DNA from: CAG-177 sp003514385 | GTDB lineage: Bacteria; Bacillota; Clostridia; Oscillospirales; Acutalibacteraceae | Length of the DNA: 64,000 nucleotides | NCBI GenBank assembly: GCA_051920445.1 | Contig: JBPPLN010000003.1 | Coordinates: forward strand, 124,001 to 188,000 | Direction: 5' to 3' | In this document: piece after piece, positions 26,256-35,011 of the stretch | How positions within the stretch are numbered: the first letter of the stretch is position 1 | Layout of the letters: each line of letters starts with the position of its first letter | Notes under the pieces: generated by a model | The model's input: the letters and a program-made list of their open reading frames with translations, nothing else | Databases searched by the model: none | What the model was told of the DNA's origin: nothing | Made by a program: the position numbers and the translations under genes

Positions 26256-27632
26256 ATGATTTTTGAACACATCGGTTTAAATCAGATAAACGGTTCGCTC
26301 GTTGTGCTTGACGGCGTCAAGGGCGCGAGCTACGAGGAAATGGTCGAACTCAGGCTTGAGGACGGCACCTCGCGCGCGGGCCGTATAGTCAAAATAGACG
26401 GCGAGCTTGTGGTCATTCAGGTTTTTGAGGGAACTCGCGGAATATCGATGAACAACAGCACCACCGTGCTCTCCGGCAGACCCATGGAGATGCCGCTGTC
26501 GCCCGAGATACTCGGAAGAGTGTTCGACGGTCTCGGCAGACCGATAGACGGCCTTGGTGAGATATATCCCGAGTGCCGCCGCGATGTCAACGGTTCGCCC
26601 ATTAACCCCGTTTCGCGTGTTTATCCGCGAAATTATATAAACACCGGCATATCTTCTATAGACGCGCTCGCAACGCTTATCAGAGGCCAGAAGCTCCCGA
26701 TATTCTCAGGCTCCGGCATGAAGCATAACGAGCTCGCCGTTCAGATAGTGCGTCAGGCGAATGTTGCCGACGGCGACGATTTTGCAATCGTCTTCGCCGC
26801 CATGGGCGTCAAGAACGACGTCGCGGAATATTTCCGCACTTCGTTTGAAAACGCAAACGTCATGAACCGTGTTACGATGTTCATGAACCTCTCGAACGAC
26901 CCGATAATCGAGCGTATCATCACGCCCCGCTGCGCGCTGACCGCCGCCGAATATCTCGCATTCGATCTCGGCAAGCAGACGCTTGTTATCCTGACTGATA
27001 TGACCTCATATGCCGAGGCTCTTCGTGAGTTCAGCTCGTCAAAGGGCGAGATTCCCGGCAGAAAGGGCTTCCCCGGTTACCTCTATTCCGACCTCGCGTC
27101 TCTCTATGAGCGCGCCGGAATAGTCGAGGGCAAGAAGGGTTCGGTCACTCAGATACCGATTCTCACCATGCCCAACGACGATATAACGCACCCCATCCCT
27201 GACCTCACGGGCTATATAACCGAGGGTCAGATAGTGCTTGACAGAGGACTCGACTACAAGGGCATCTATCCGCCCGTCAGCGTCCTGCCGTCGCTGTCGC
27301 GTCTGATGAAAGACGGCATCGGCGAGGGTTACACTCGCTCCGACCACAGCATGCTCGCAAACCAGCTCTTCGCATCCTACGCCAAGGTGCAGGATGCCAA
27401 AGCACTCGCGTCCGTTATAGGTGAGGATGAGCTTTCCGCATCGGATAAGCGCCTCATGGAGTTCGGCAGAGCGTTTGAAGAGAGATTCATCAACCAGGGC
27501 TATGACGAGAACAGGACGATAGACCAGACCCTCGACCTCGGCTGGGAGCTGCTCTCCATGCTGCCTGAATCCGAGCTCGACCGTGTTGATGAGGATGTTC
27601 TCAAGGAGCATTACAAGCCCGCGCAGCAGTAA
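26256..27632 (+). CDS. atpB: V-type ATP synthase regulatory subunit B
   Basis: 458 residues of the non-catalytic B subunit. It has the same fold as A, but the P-loop position reads SGSGMKHNELA with no GKT, which is normal for B. Other signatures are VNGSPINPVSRVYP near the N-terminus, SSKGEIPGRKGFPGYLYSDLASLYERAG in part, and PILTMPNDDITHP. It forms the A3B3 ring and contributes arginines to the catalytic sites. AAGGAAGG lies about 12 nt before ATG 26256, a slightly long spacing. atpD follows after 18 bp. Confidence 0.97.
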   Translation: MIFEHIGLNQINGSLVVLDGVKGASYEEMVELRLEDGTSRAGRIVKIDGELVVIQVFEGTRGISMNNSTTVLSGRPMEMPLSPEILGRVFDGLGRPIDGLGEIYPECRRDVNGSPINPVSRVYPRNYINTGISSIDALATLIRGQKLPIFSGSGMKHNELAVQIVRQANVADGDDFAIVFAAMGVKNDVAEYFRTSFENANVMNRVTMFMNLSNDPIIERIITPRCALTAAEYLAFDLGKQTLVILTDMTSYAEALREFSSSKGEIPGRKGFPGYLYSDLASLYERAGIVEGKKGSVTQIPILTMPNDDITHPIPDLTGYITEGQIVLDRGLDYKGIYPPVSVLPSLSRLMKDGIGEGYTRSDHSMLANQLFASYAKVQDAKALASVIGEDELSASDKRLMEFGRAFEERFINQGYDENRTIDQTLDLGWELLSMLPESELDRVDEDVLKEHYKPAQQ

Positions 27633-27650
27633 AGAAAGGGGGAGAGCGTC

Positions 27651-28268
27651 ATGGCACAGGTATTCCCGACAAAAAGCAATCTGATGAGCACGAAGAAGTC
27701 GCTGGATCTCGCCAAGCTCGGCTATGATCTGCTCGACCGCAAAAGAAATATACTCGTGCATGAGATGATGCAGCTCATAGACAAGGCGTCGAAGATACAG
27801 CAGGAGATAGACGAGACCTATTCAAAGGCTTATCTTGCGCTCCAGCGCGCGAACGTCACGCTCGGCATGTGCGCCGAGTTCGCGCAGGCGATACCGGTCG
27901 ATGAGTCGCTCGATATAGATCTTCGCAGTGTCATGGGCGTTGAACTGCCGGTTGTGACTCTCGGCGATGAGAAGCTCGATATGTATTACGGACTCAACTC
28001 GACGAATTCACAGCTCGACGAGGCTTATCTGAGCTTCGTGCAGGTCAAGCACATGACCGCAGAGCTCGCGGAGATAGAGAACAGCGTATACCGCCTCGCC
28101 GATGCGATAAAGAAAACGCAGAAGCGAGCAAACGCGCTCGACAATATCATGATTCCGCAGTTCACCGCGACGATAAAATATATCACCGAAGCTCTTGAAG
28201 AAAAAGAACGCGAGGATTTCTCGCGCCTGAAAGTCATCAAGAGACAGAAGGAAGAAAAAGAGTCGTAA
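27651..28268 (+). CDS. atpD: V-type ATP synthase subunit D
   Basis: 205 residues, the central rotor shaft: two long antiparallel helices at either end (residues about 5-75 starting FPTKSNLMSTKKSLDLAKLG, and about 125-200), with the family signature KKTQKRANALDNIMIPQF near the C-terminal helix. It turns inside the A3B3 ring and passes torque to the c-ring through subunit C. It is the last gene of the nine-gene operon, and a strong terminator follows within 10 bp. Confidence 0.94.
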   Translation: MAQVFPTKSNLMSTKKSLDLAKLGYDLLDRKRNILVHEMMQLIDKASKIQQEIDETYSKAYLALQRANVTLGMCAEFAQAIPVDESLDIDLRSVMGVELPVVTLGDEKLDMYYGLNSTNSQLDEAYLSFVQVKHMTAELAEIENSVYRLADAIKKTQKRANALDNIMIPQFTATIKYITEALEEKEREDFSRLKVIKRQKEEKES

Positions 28269-28277
28269 AATCAAATC

Positions 28278-28304
28278 AGCCCTCCCGATTGGGAGGGCTT
28301 TTGC
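28278..28304 (+). terminator. Terminator of the V-ATPase operon
   Basis: AGCCCTCCC (28278-28286) pairs perfectly with GGGAGGGCT (28291-28299), followed by TTTTG. Confidence 0.88.
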
Positions 28305-28316
28305 ATTTGTGCTGTT

Positions 28317-28745
28317 TTATTTTTTATTCCAACTCATCAGATAATCTTCTTCTCCGGTCTCTTCATCAATGCCGCGCGAGTCTATTGAAAACTGCTCACG
28401 GCGGTAGAACTTCACAGCTCCGGAGTTTTTTATATATACATTGAGCGTCAGCCGCCCGTGGTTATTTTTTGCAAAATCCAGCAGTTCTTTTCCGATGCCA
28501 AGATTTCGTGCGGCTCTGTCCACGAACAGCCCCTCAATGTGCCCGCCGTTGAGCCCGATGAAGCCGTCAGGTTCGGCTTCTGCGTTTTCATGTATATAAA
28601 CTTCGGCGCAGGGGAGCGCGGCTTTCACCGCTTCAAAATTTTCGTCCCAATAGCTTTCTTTTATGAATCCGTGAGCCTCTTTGTTTGCACTGAGCCATAT
28701 CTGCATAATGCGCGGCAGGTCGGATTCTTCCAATTTCCTTATCAT
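28317..28745 (-). CDS. GNAT family N-acetyltransferase
   Basis: 142 residues with the GNAT order: an N-terminal RKLEESDLPRIMQIW strand-helix, central IEGLFVDRAARNLGIGKELLDFA containing the acetyl-CoA pyrophosphate loop (R-x-x-G-I-G-K), then LNVYIKNSGAVKFYRREQF. The SD GGAG lies 7 nt before the ATG. The substrate is unknown; near relatives act on small amines or aminoglycoside-like molecules. It lies downstream of the lysoplasmalogenase gene on the same strand, with a weak hairpin between them. Confidence 0.88.
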   Translation of the reverse strand: MIRKLEESDLPRIMQIWLSANKEAHGFIKESYWDENFEAVKAALPCAEVYIHENAEAEPDGFIGLNGGHIEGLFVDRAARNLGIGKELLDFAKNNHGRLTLNVYIKNSGAVKFYRREQFSIDSRGIDEETGEEDYLMSWNKK

Positions 28746-28769
28746 AGCGATTCTCCGATTTCAATGAAA

Positions 28770-28799
28770 CAGGCGCGGCAGTTTGTTCTGCTGCGCCTG
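28770..28799 (-). terminator. Possible terminator between the lysoplasmalogenase-like and GNAT genes
   Basis: CAGGCGCGGCAG (28770-28781) and CTGCTGCGCCTG (28788-28799) pair with one mismatch. The minus strand continues TTTCATT, a poor T tail, so read-through into the GNAT gene is likely. Confidence 0.4.
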
Positions 28800-28813
28800 C
28801 TGTTATGCTGATT

Positions 28814-29518
28814 TTATTTTATCAGATACACCGTCGCCGCCATGAGTATCTGACCGGTGTAGTATGTCGCGAGCTCGATTGTAACGAGCGGGTTCTTTCT
28901 CTTCACGGGCGTGAAATAGACGAACGCGAGCACCGAGTCGCTGATTACGAACACAACCGAAGCGATTGTGGTTATAATAAATGTCAGCGAGTGCGTGAGA
29001 TAGAGCATATAGCCCGAGACGCAGGCGCAAAGCGCAATGACGAAGAAATAGAACACGCAGAGAATATACATCTTGCTGTCGAGCTTCATCTTGACCGCTT
29101 TTATGACAATGGCGATTATCGCGGTTATTACAAACGCCGCTATGTACGGGATTATTGAGAAAGTCGGCTCCGCTTTGTAAAAAGACGCAAGATAGAAGAA
29201 ATGCCCTATCAGAAACGCGAAAGTGCCGAGCGCGATGAGCTTGTTCTTGTATTTCGGCGCGATCTCTTTTATGCCGAGCAGAACGTCGCCGCCGAGCCCG
29301 AACAGCAGTCCGAACGCCACGAGGCAGAAATAGAACGGGTGGACTAATTTATCCGCCTCTTCAATGCGGTAGCAGAAGCCGATAAACGCCATGGACATGA
29401 AGCCGAAGCTTGAAATGAACTTGCAGAGCATGCCCTCGAATGATTTTCCCTTGCGGCGCAGAAGAATCGTGAGCGTCGCAAATATCGCCGTCACAACGGA
29501 GAGAATGGGGATGAACAT
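28814..29518 (-). CDS. YhhN/TMEM86 family protein, probable lysoplasmalogenase
   Basis: About 234 residues with eight predicted membrane helices. The YhhN/TMEM86 pattern is visible: GLGGDVLLG with its conserved Asp, GTFAFLIGHFFYLASF, and DSVLAFVYF near the C-terminus, followed by ATYYTGQILMA. Characterised members hydrolyse the vinyl-ether bond of lysoplasmalogens, which fits an anaerobe with plasmalogen lipids. I start at the ATG 29518 preceded by AAAGGA; a longer TTG-initiated form would overlap rarA by about 30 bp. Membrane topology and family are clear; enzymatic activity is inferred. Confidence 0.8.
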   Translation of the reverse strand: MFIPILSVVTAIFATLTILLRRKGKSFEGMLCKFISSFGFMSMAFIGFCYRIEEADKLVHPFYFCLVAFGLLFGLGGDVLLGIKEIAPKYKNKLIALGTFAFLIGHFFYLASFYKAEPTFSIIPYIAAFVITAIIAIVIKAVKMKLDSKMYILCVFYFFVIALCACVSGYMLYLTHSLTFIITTIASVVFVISDSVLAFVYFTPVKRKNPLVTIELATYYTGQILMAATVYLIK

Positions 29519-29559
29519 ATACCAAATATCCTTTCTTTCTTGCCGCGTCGCGGCATAGT

Positions 29560-30837
29560 TTACTTTTGAGCTGTTTTCTTCACCTTTTCCCAATATTCCC
29601 CGGCGGTGCGTTCGGTGCGGTTGTCGCCGAACTCATAGTATACCGCGTCTTTTATCGCGTCCGGCAGATACTGCTGCGGCGCCCAGTGGTTGCGGTATGA
29701 GTGCGGATAGATATAGAACTGTCCCTTGTTCGGGTTATCCTCGCCGTCGCAGTGGACATTCTGTAATTGCCTCGGAACGGGTCCCGTGCGGCCTTTCTGC
29801 ACATCGGCCATCGCGGCGTTTATCCCGTTGTAGGCGGAGTTTGATTTCGGGCTCGTCGCCACAAGCACAACCGCATCCGCGAGCGGTATCCGCGCCTCGG
29901 GCAGTCCGAGCATATTCGCCGCGTCAACGGCGGCTTTTACTATAGGTATTATCTGCGGATACGCAAGCCCCACATCCTCGCACGCGCAGACCATCAGCCT
30001 GCGGCACGCGCTGACAAGGTCGCCCGCTTCGAGCAGCCGCGCCAGATAGTGGAGCGCCGCGTTCGGGTCGGAGCCGCGCATCGATTTCTGATATGCGGAG
30101 ATTATGTCGTAGTGCTCGTCGCCCTCGCGGTCGTATCGCATCGCGCTGTGCTGGGTCAGCTCCTGCGCGCGCTGAAGAGTTATCTTGCAAACGCCGCTTT
30201 CGTCGGCAGGGGAGGAGAGCACGCACAGCTCAACGGAGTTTATCGCCTTTCTCACATCGCCGCCGCAGGCGTTGGCAATGTGCTCAAACACTCCGTCCTC
30301 TATATCATATGTCTCGTGCCGCTCGGTGCCTATATAATCAAATGCACGCCTGACGGCGGGAATTACATCTTCAGCCGAGACAAATTTGAATTCAAACACG
30401 GTCGAGCGGCTGAGAATCGCGTTGTATATATAAAAATACGGGTTCTCGGTCGTTGACGCTATAAGCGTTATGTCACCGTTTTCTATGTATTCGAGCAGCG
30501 TCTGCTGCTGCTTTTTGTTGAAATACTGAATCTCGTCGAGATAGAGCAGGATCCCGTTGGGCGCGACAAAGGTATTGAGCTTTGCAACAACGTCCTTTAT
30601 GTCGGCTGTCGAGGCGGTCGTGCCGTTTAATTTGACGAGATGGCGGTCGGTCGTCTTTGCGATGATGCTCGCGAGAGTCGTTTTGCCTACTCCGGACGGA
30701 CCGTAAAAGACCATGTTCGGCAGCTCGCCCGAAAGTATAATATTTCTCAGCGGCTTGCCCTCGCCGAGCAGATGCCTCTGACCGACGATATCGTCGATAG
30801 TCTGTGGGCGCATTCTCTGCGCCAGCGGTGCTGACAT
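29560..30837 (-). CDS. rarA: Replication-associated recombination protein RarA (MgsA)
   Basis: 425 residues of the clamp-loader-like AAA+ family: Walker A GPSGVGKT (46-53), Walker B LLYLDEI (about 97-103), sensor 1 STTENPYF, and a C-terminal MgsA tetramerisation domain with KSMRGSDPNAALHYLARLL, ASEDVG-like ACEDVGLAYP and YPHSYRNHW. RarA acts at stalled replication forks with SSB. It starts at ATG 30837 after AGGAGG, from a TTGACT-17-TATAAT promoter. The downstream lysoplasmalogenase and GNAT genes are on the same strand and may be read through. Confidence 0.95.
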   Translation of the reverse strand: MSAPLAQRMRPQTIDDIVGQRHLLGEGKPLRNIILSGELPNMVFYGPSGVGKTTLASIIAKTTDRHLVKLNGTTASTADIKDVVAKLNTFVAPNGILLYLDEIQYFNKKQQQTLLEYIENGDITLIASTTENPYFYIYNAILSRSTVFEFKFVSAEDVIPAVRRAFDYIGTERHETYDIEDGVFEHIANACGGDVRKAINSVELCVLSSPADESGVCKITLQRAQELTQHSAMRYDREGDEHYDIISAYQKSMRGSDPNAALHYLARLLEAGDLVSACRRLMVCACEDVGLAYPQIIPIVKAAVDAANMLGLPEARIPLADAVVLVATSPKSNSAYNGINAAMADVQKGRTGPVPRQLQNVHCDGEDNPNKGQFYIYPHSYRNHWAPQQYLPDAIKDAVYYEFGDNRTERTAGEYWEKVKKTAQK

Positions 30838-30870
30838 GATCTTCCTCCTCTCCGCTTGCTACAGTACCAT

Positions 30871-30899
30871 ATTATATTAAATTTTAACGATTTAGTCAA
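30871..30899 (-). promoter_or_regulatory. Promoter of rarA
   Basis: Minus strand: TTGACT (30894-30899), 17 bp, TATAAT (30871-30876). Confidence 0.85.
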
Positions 30900-30978
30900 C
30901 CTGATTTAAAAAGTGTGCGGATTTGATGAACGGCTTGTGAAAAAGGAATAAACAAATGTATAATCTTTAGAGAAAATA

Positions 30979-31006
30979 TTGACGGCGCAAAAAAATCTGT
31001 TATTAT
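30979..31006 (+). promoter_or_regulatory. Promoter of the small membrane protein gene
   Basis: TTGACG (30979-30984), 16 bp, TATTAT (31001-31006). An alternative, TTGTGA-18-TATAAT, lies at 30935-30964. Confidence 0.55.
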
Positions 31007-31027
31007 GAACTTGAAAGGAGAATCGGT

Positions 31028-31501
31028 ATGAAAAAGAAACGCACGAAAAAAGAGATAACCAACCGTGAGATGTGGCTGGGTATACTGATAGCGATTTTTG
31101 GCGCGGTCGTTGACTTCTGCTTTTTCGGCTTCAGCTATTCTGCCGACCCGCAGGGCGAGCATGGCGAGATAACCACCGCATCTATAGTACTCTCTGTTAT
31201 ATGGATAGCACTTTCGCTCGCGGGCGCGTTCTTAATGAGCTATTTCTTAAACGACAGAAGCTTCCTCTTCGGCTTCTCCGGCTATCTGATACTCTCGCTC
31301 GTTGTCGTCTATCCGCTGCTCTACGGCTACTGCGCGTCGCTCTATCCCGCGTATGGGCTGATAGCCGAAAAGCTATTCCGCAGCAAGACCATGCTCGAAA
31401 ATATGCCCGATTCGTCTCTGATATTCGAGCCGCTGCGCTTATTGCTTGTCTATATTTTATATTTTCTCGGACGGCGTCTTGCCAAAAAGCGCGCCGCCTG
31501 A
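31028..31501 (+). CDS. Hypothetical four-helix membrane protein
   Basis: 157 residues, preceded by AAAGGAG at the correct distance. Both ends are basic (KKKRTKKEITNREMW at the N-terminus, RRLAKKRAA at the end). Four hydrophobic segments lie at about 15-37, 50-72, 82-105 and 133-150, so both termini are probably cytoplasmic. I recognise no family. It is a single gene between its own promoter and a bidirectional terminator shared with oadB. Confidence 0.7.
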   Translation: MKKKRTKKEITNREMWLGILIAIFGAVVDFCFFGFSYSADPQGEHGEITTASIVLSVIWIALSLAGAFLMSYFLNDRSFLFGFSGYLILSLVVVYPLLYGYCASLYPAYGLIAEKLFRSKTMLENMPDSSLIFEPLRLLLVYILYFLGRRLAKKRAA

Positions 31502-31513
31502 ACATAAAAAATA

Positions 31514-31556
31514 CCGGCAGTTCTGCATGAAAACAGGACTGCCGGATTTTTTATTT
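31514..31556. terminator. Bidirectional terminator between the membrane protein gene and oadB
   Basis: CCGGCAGT (31514-31521) pairs with ACTGCCGG (31538-31545), with T-rich tracts on both sides. The two genes converge here. Confidence 0.8.
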
Positions 31557-31565
31557 TATCTTTAA

Positions 31566-32747
31566 TTATTTGCCGAACAGCAGGAGCAGGAAACCGGCGG
31601 CAACAGCCGAGCCGATAACGCCCGCGACGTTCGGACCCATTGCGTGCATGAGCAGGAAGTTCGTCGGGTTTGCCTTGCGTCCCTCGACCTGCGAAACGCG
31701 CGCTGCCATGGGAACGGCGGAGACGCCTGCGGAGCCGATGAGGGGGTTGACCTTGCCCTTGGTGACGAGGTACATGACCTTGCCGAGAAGCACGCCGCCT
31801 GCGGTCGAGAAGCAGAATGCCGTCAGACCGAGGATGATGATGAATATGGTCTGCTTCGACAGGAAGGTCTGACCGTTCGCCGTTGCGCCGACGGTAACGC
31901 CGAGCAGGATGGTGACGATGTTGGTCAGTGCGTTCTGTGCGGTGTCGCTGAGTCTTTCAACAACGCCGCTCTCTCTGAACAGGTTGCCGAGCATGAACAT
32001 GCCGATAAGCGGAGCGACGGAGGGAAGCATGAAAGCGCAGATGACAAGCACGACGACGGGGAAGATTATCTTCTCTGTCTTGCTGACGGTTCTGAGCTGC
32101 TTCATCTCGACCGAGCGCTCTTTCTTTGTGGTGAGCAGCTTCATGATCGGGGGCTGAATTATAGGAATAAGAGCCATATACGAATATGCCGCAACGGCTA
32201 TGGGAGCGAGCAGGTGAGCTGCAAGCTTTGATGCAAGGAATATGGCGGTCGGGCCGTCCGCGCCGCCGATGATGCCGATAGCGGCAGCCTCCTGCGGGGT
32301 GAAGCCGAGCAGGATAGCGATGGTGAATGCAACATAGATGCCGAGCTGAGCGGCAGCGCCGAGCAGCAGGCTCATCGGGTTTGCGAGCAGGGGACCAAAG
32401 TCCGTCATTGCGCCGACGCCCATAAAGATAAGGCACGGGAAGATACTGCTCTTGACGCCTGCGTAGATAAGACGCAGGATTCCGATGTCATACCAGTGCG
32501 CGCCCTCCCGTATCGTCGTACTCAGCGGGTCGATGATACCGGTCGGGTCATCCATAAGACCTGCGCCGGGCAGGTTCGCGAGCAGGATGCCGAACGCGAT
32601 GGGAAGAAGCAGCAGCGGTTCGAATTTTTTAGCGATGGCCAGATAGAGCAGGACGAACGACACGAGGATCATTACGCCTTCTCTCCAGGTGAGCACGGCG
32701 AGACCCGAGCTCTCCCAGAAGCCTTTCAAGATTCCGAGTATGTCCAT
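31566..32747 (-). CDS. oadB: Na+-translocating decarboxylase, beta (membrane) subunit
   Basis: 393 residues, mostly membrane-spanning, clearly the OadB/GcdB/MmdB family: EGVMILVSFVLLYLAIAKKFEPLLLLPIAFG near the start, and the ion-path words FMGVGAMTDFGPLLANP, IIGGADGPT with its essential Asp, and GSAGVSAVPMAARV. This subunit receives CO2 bound to biotin, releases it, and moves Na+ out of the cell. It is the last gene of the glyS-oadA-oadG-biotin carrier-oadB run, starting 12 bp after the carrier gene. Confidence 0.95.
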   Translation of the reverse strand: MDILGILKGFWESSGLAVLTWREGVMILVSFVLLYLAIAKKFEPLLLLPIAFGILLANLPGAGLMDDPTGIIDPLSTTIREGAHWYDIGILRLIYAGVKSSIFPCLIFMGVGAMTDFGPLLANPMSLLLGAAAQLGIYVAFTIAILLGFTPQEAAAIGIIGGADGPTAIFLASKLAAHLLAPIAVAAYSYMALIPIIQPPIMKLLTTKKERSVEMKQLRTVSKTEKIIFPVVVLVICAFMLPSVAPLIGMFMLGNLFRESGVVERLSDTAQNALTNIVTILLGVTVGATANGQTFLSKQTIFIIILGLTAFCFSTAGGVLLGKVMYLVTKGKVNPLIGSAGVSAVPMAARVSQVEGRKANPTNFLLMHAMGPNVAGVIGSAVAAGFLLLLFGK

Positions 32748-32759
32748 TTGCTATCCCCC

Positions 32760-33146
32760 TTAGCCGACTACGGCGAGCAGTGCGTCCGTAGCGACGGTCG
32801 AGCCCTTCTGGACGGCGAGCTGCTTTACTGTGCCGTCGCAGGGAGCGACTATTTCGTTTTCCATCTTCATAGCCTCAAGAATGAGGATGACTTCGCCCGC
32901 CTTGACGGCAGAGCCGACCGAGACATTGACGCTCAGTATCGTGCCGGGCATGGGCGAGAGAACCTTCTGACCGTCTGCGGCGGCTGCGGGAGCGGCGGCA
33001 GGAGCGGGAGCTGCTGCGGGGGCAGCGGGTGCGGCTGCAGCAACGGGAGCTGCGGGAGCGGCGTCGGTAACAGCGGTGATAACGGCGTCGGTCTCCTCGA
33101 CCTCAACCTCGTAGTTTTTGCCGTTTAATGTAACAACATATTTCAT
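32760..33146 (-). CDS. Biotin carboxyl carrier subunit of the Na+-pumping decarboxylase
   Basis: 128 residues in three parts: an N-terminal strand pair (MKYVVTLNGKNYEVEVEE), a flexible Ala/Pro-rich linker (about 29-58), and a C-terminal biotinyl domain with EAMKM, where K94 is the biotinylated lysine. It carries the carboxyl group from the carboxyltransferase subunit to the beta subunit in the membrane; the linker lets it swing between them. The next gene downstream is oadB (12 bp), and it lies 37 bp after the gamma-like gene. Confidence 0.93.
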   Translation of the reverse strand: MKYVVTLNGKNYEVEVEETDAVITAVTDAAPAAPVAAAAPAAPAAAPAPAAAPAAAADGQKVLSPMPGTILSVNVSVGSAVKAGEVILILEAMKMENEIVAPCDGTVKQLAVQKGSTVATDALLAVVG

Positions 33147-33183
33147 GATGATCGTTCCTTTCAGGTGTTGGCGGCGAGCCGCA

Positions 33184-33564
33184 TCAGTCTTTCTTCTTTA
33201 TGGATTTGAACAGCAGCCTGTTGAGCGGGATGCCGCTCTCGTCGCTGACTATAGCCATGATGACCGCGGCGGTCGGCTCGTCAACGCCGTCAAGTTCGAG
33301 CGTGCCCTGCGACTGAGTGCCGGGCAGAGGAGTTCCGGCAGCAGCGCTCTGCTGCACGGGTGCGGGTTCATCGGAAGCAGCATTCTTCTTGCCCTTCTTG
33401 CCTGCAAGATTCTCGCCGAGTCTGACGACGCGGGAGATTATCATTATCAGCACGGCAAGGATAATGAGCAGCAGGAATACCATAAGTATTCCGAAGAGGG
33501 AGACCTGAAGAGCGAAAACAAGCTTTTCGCCCAGGGGCATACCCATGTCAAAATTATCAAACAT
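33184..33564 (-). CDS. oadG: OadG-family gamma subunit of the Na+-pumping decarboxylase
   Basis: 126 residues: one N-terminal membrane helix (about 14-43, VFALQVSLFGILMVFLLLII in part), a basic stop (GKKGKKN), a flexible Ala/Ser/Thr-rich linker and a C-terminal amphipathic region (about 95-120). The OadG/MmdD family anchors the soluble carboxyltransferase to the beta subunit. Its position between oadA and the carrier gene supports the call more than sequence identity, which is low in this family. Confidence 0.85.
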   Translation of the reverse strand: MFDNFDMGMPLGEKLVFALQVSLFGILMVFLLLIILAVLIMIISRVVRLGENLAGKKGKKNAASDEPAPVQQSAAAGTPLPGTQSQGTLELDGVDEPTAAVIMAIVSDESGIPLNRLLFKSIKKKD

Positions 33565-33592
33565 TGATAAAACCTATCCTTTCTGCCGAGGC

Positions 33593-34972
33593 TCAGTCGA
33601 GTCTCTCTATCTTGTATGTGAAAGTGTTCTTCTTTCTCTCGTCGCGCTTGTCGAAGAATGCTTCCGCCTGAGTCGGGAAAGCGATATAGGAGAGAACATC
33701 CTCGTCGCAGGTCGCTCTGTCGCCGAGATACTCTCTTGCGACGGGGAGACCGGGCTCAAGCAGGTCTGCGTAGCGGCAGGTTATCGGCTTCTCGTCGCCG
33801 AGAACCTTCTTCTGGAGCTCCTCGTTTATCTTGCCGGGAGCCTTGCCGTATTCGCCCTTGATATAGTTCTTGACTTCCTTGGAGATGTTCTTGTATCTCT
33901 CACCCGCGAGCACGTTCGCGGTTGCCTGGACGCCGACCATCTGGCTCATCGGGGTGACGAGCGGAGGATAACCGAGGTCTTCGCGGACTCTCGGAGTCTC
34001 TGCGAGAACTTCGTCGAGCTTGTCGAGCTTGTTCTGAGCGGTGAGCTGAGCGACAAGGTTCGAAAGCATTCCGCCGGGGATCTGATAGTTGAGCGCGTCG
34101 GTCTGGGTGGTCAGCACGACGGGGTTGAGCAGACCGCTCTTGAGCGCGTCGTTGCGGACTGGCTTGAAGAAATCGTTGATCTTCTTGAGCTGAACCATAT
34201 CGAGCGGAACTTCGTAGCCCTCTTTCTGGAGGATATAAGCCATGGTCTCTGTGGGCGGCTGAGAGGTGCCGTTGGAGAAGCAGGAGATAGCGGTGTCGAT
34301 AACATCCGCGCCGGCTTCAACAGCCTTCTGCAATGTCACAGGGCCGAGACCCGTGGTCGAGTGAGTGTGAACGATAACGGGGAGACTGATGTTCTCTTTT
34401 ATGCCCTTGACAAGATCATATGCTGTCTGGGGATCCATGATGCCCGCCATGTCCTTGATGCACACGGACTGAACGCCCATGCTCTCGAGATCTTTTGCAA
34501 GCTTGATGTAGCTTTCGATGTTGTGGATGGGGCTCGTGGTGTAGCAGATGGTGCCCGATGCGTGAGCGCCGCACTTGATAGTCTCGTCAACGGCGGTCTC
34601 GATGTTTCTCAGGTCGTTGAGCGCATCGAATATACGGATGATGTCGATGCCGTTTTCAACACTCTTTCTGACGAAAAGGCGAACGACATCGTCGGGATAA
34701 TGCTTGTAGCCCAGAAGGTTCTGACCTCTGAGGAGCATCTGCAGCTTGGTGTTCGGGCACGCCTTGCGGATCTTGCGCAGGCGCTCCCACGGATCTTCGT
34801 TGAGATATCGCAGGCAGGAGTCGAACGTAGCGCCGCCCCAGCACTCGAGCGAATAGTAGCCCGCCTTGTCAAGCTCGGGCAGTATTGCCTCGAAATCCTC
34901 ATAGGGCATACGGGTCGCGATAAGCGACTGGTTCGCGTCTCTGAGGACAGTCTCAGTGAAATTTACTTTCAT
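33593..34972 (-). CDS. oadA: Oxaloacetate decarboxylase alpha / carboxyltransferase subunit
   Basis: 459 residues, the carboxyltransferase (pyruvate carboxylase 5S-like) part without an attached biotin domain, which is a separate gene here. The TIM-barrel metal site is present: D12 in TETVLRDANQS, K173 in CIKDMAG (the modifiable Lys), and H202/H204 in VHTHSTTG. The conserved DKAGYYSLECWGGATFD word is also present. It removes the carboxyl group of oxaloacetate and loads it on biotin, yielding pyruvate. Methylmalonyl-CoA or glutaconyl-CoA use is unlikely because those alpha subunits belong to a different fold. AAAGGAGAG lies 9 nt before ATG 34972. Confidence 0.94.
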   Translation of the reverse strand: MKVNFTETVLRDANQSLIATRMPYEDFEAILPELDKAGYYSLECWGGATFDSCLRYLNEDPWERLRKIRKACPNTKLQMLLRGQNLLGYKHYPDDVVRLFVRKSVENGIDIIRIFDALNDLRNIETAVDETIKCGAHASGTICYTTSPIHNIESYIKLAKDLESMGVQSVCIKDMAGIMDPQTAYDLVKGIKENISLPVIVHTHSTTGLGPVTLQKAVEAGADVIDTAISCFSNGTSQPPTETMAYILQKEGYEVPLDMVQLKKINDFFKPVRNDALKSGLLNPVVLTTQTDALNYQIPGGMLSNLVAQLTAQNKLDKLDEVLAETPRVREDLGYPPLVTPMSQMVGVQATANVLAGERYKNISKEVKNYIKGEYGKAPGKINEELQKKVLGDEKPITCRYADLLEPGLPVAREYLGDRATCDEDVLSYIAFPTQAEAFFDKRDERKKNTFTYKIERLD

Positions 34973-35011
34973 ATATTTCGCTCTCCTTTGGATTTTATAA
35001 ACTTATTTGAA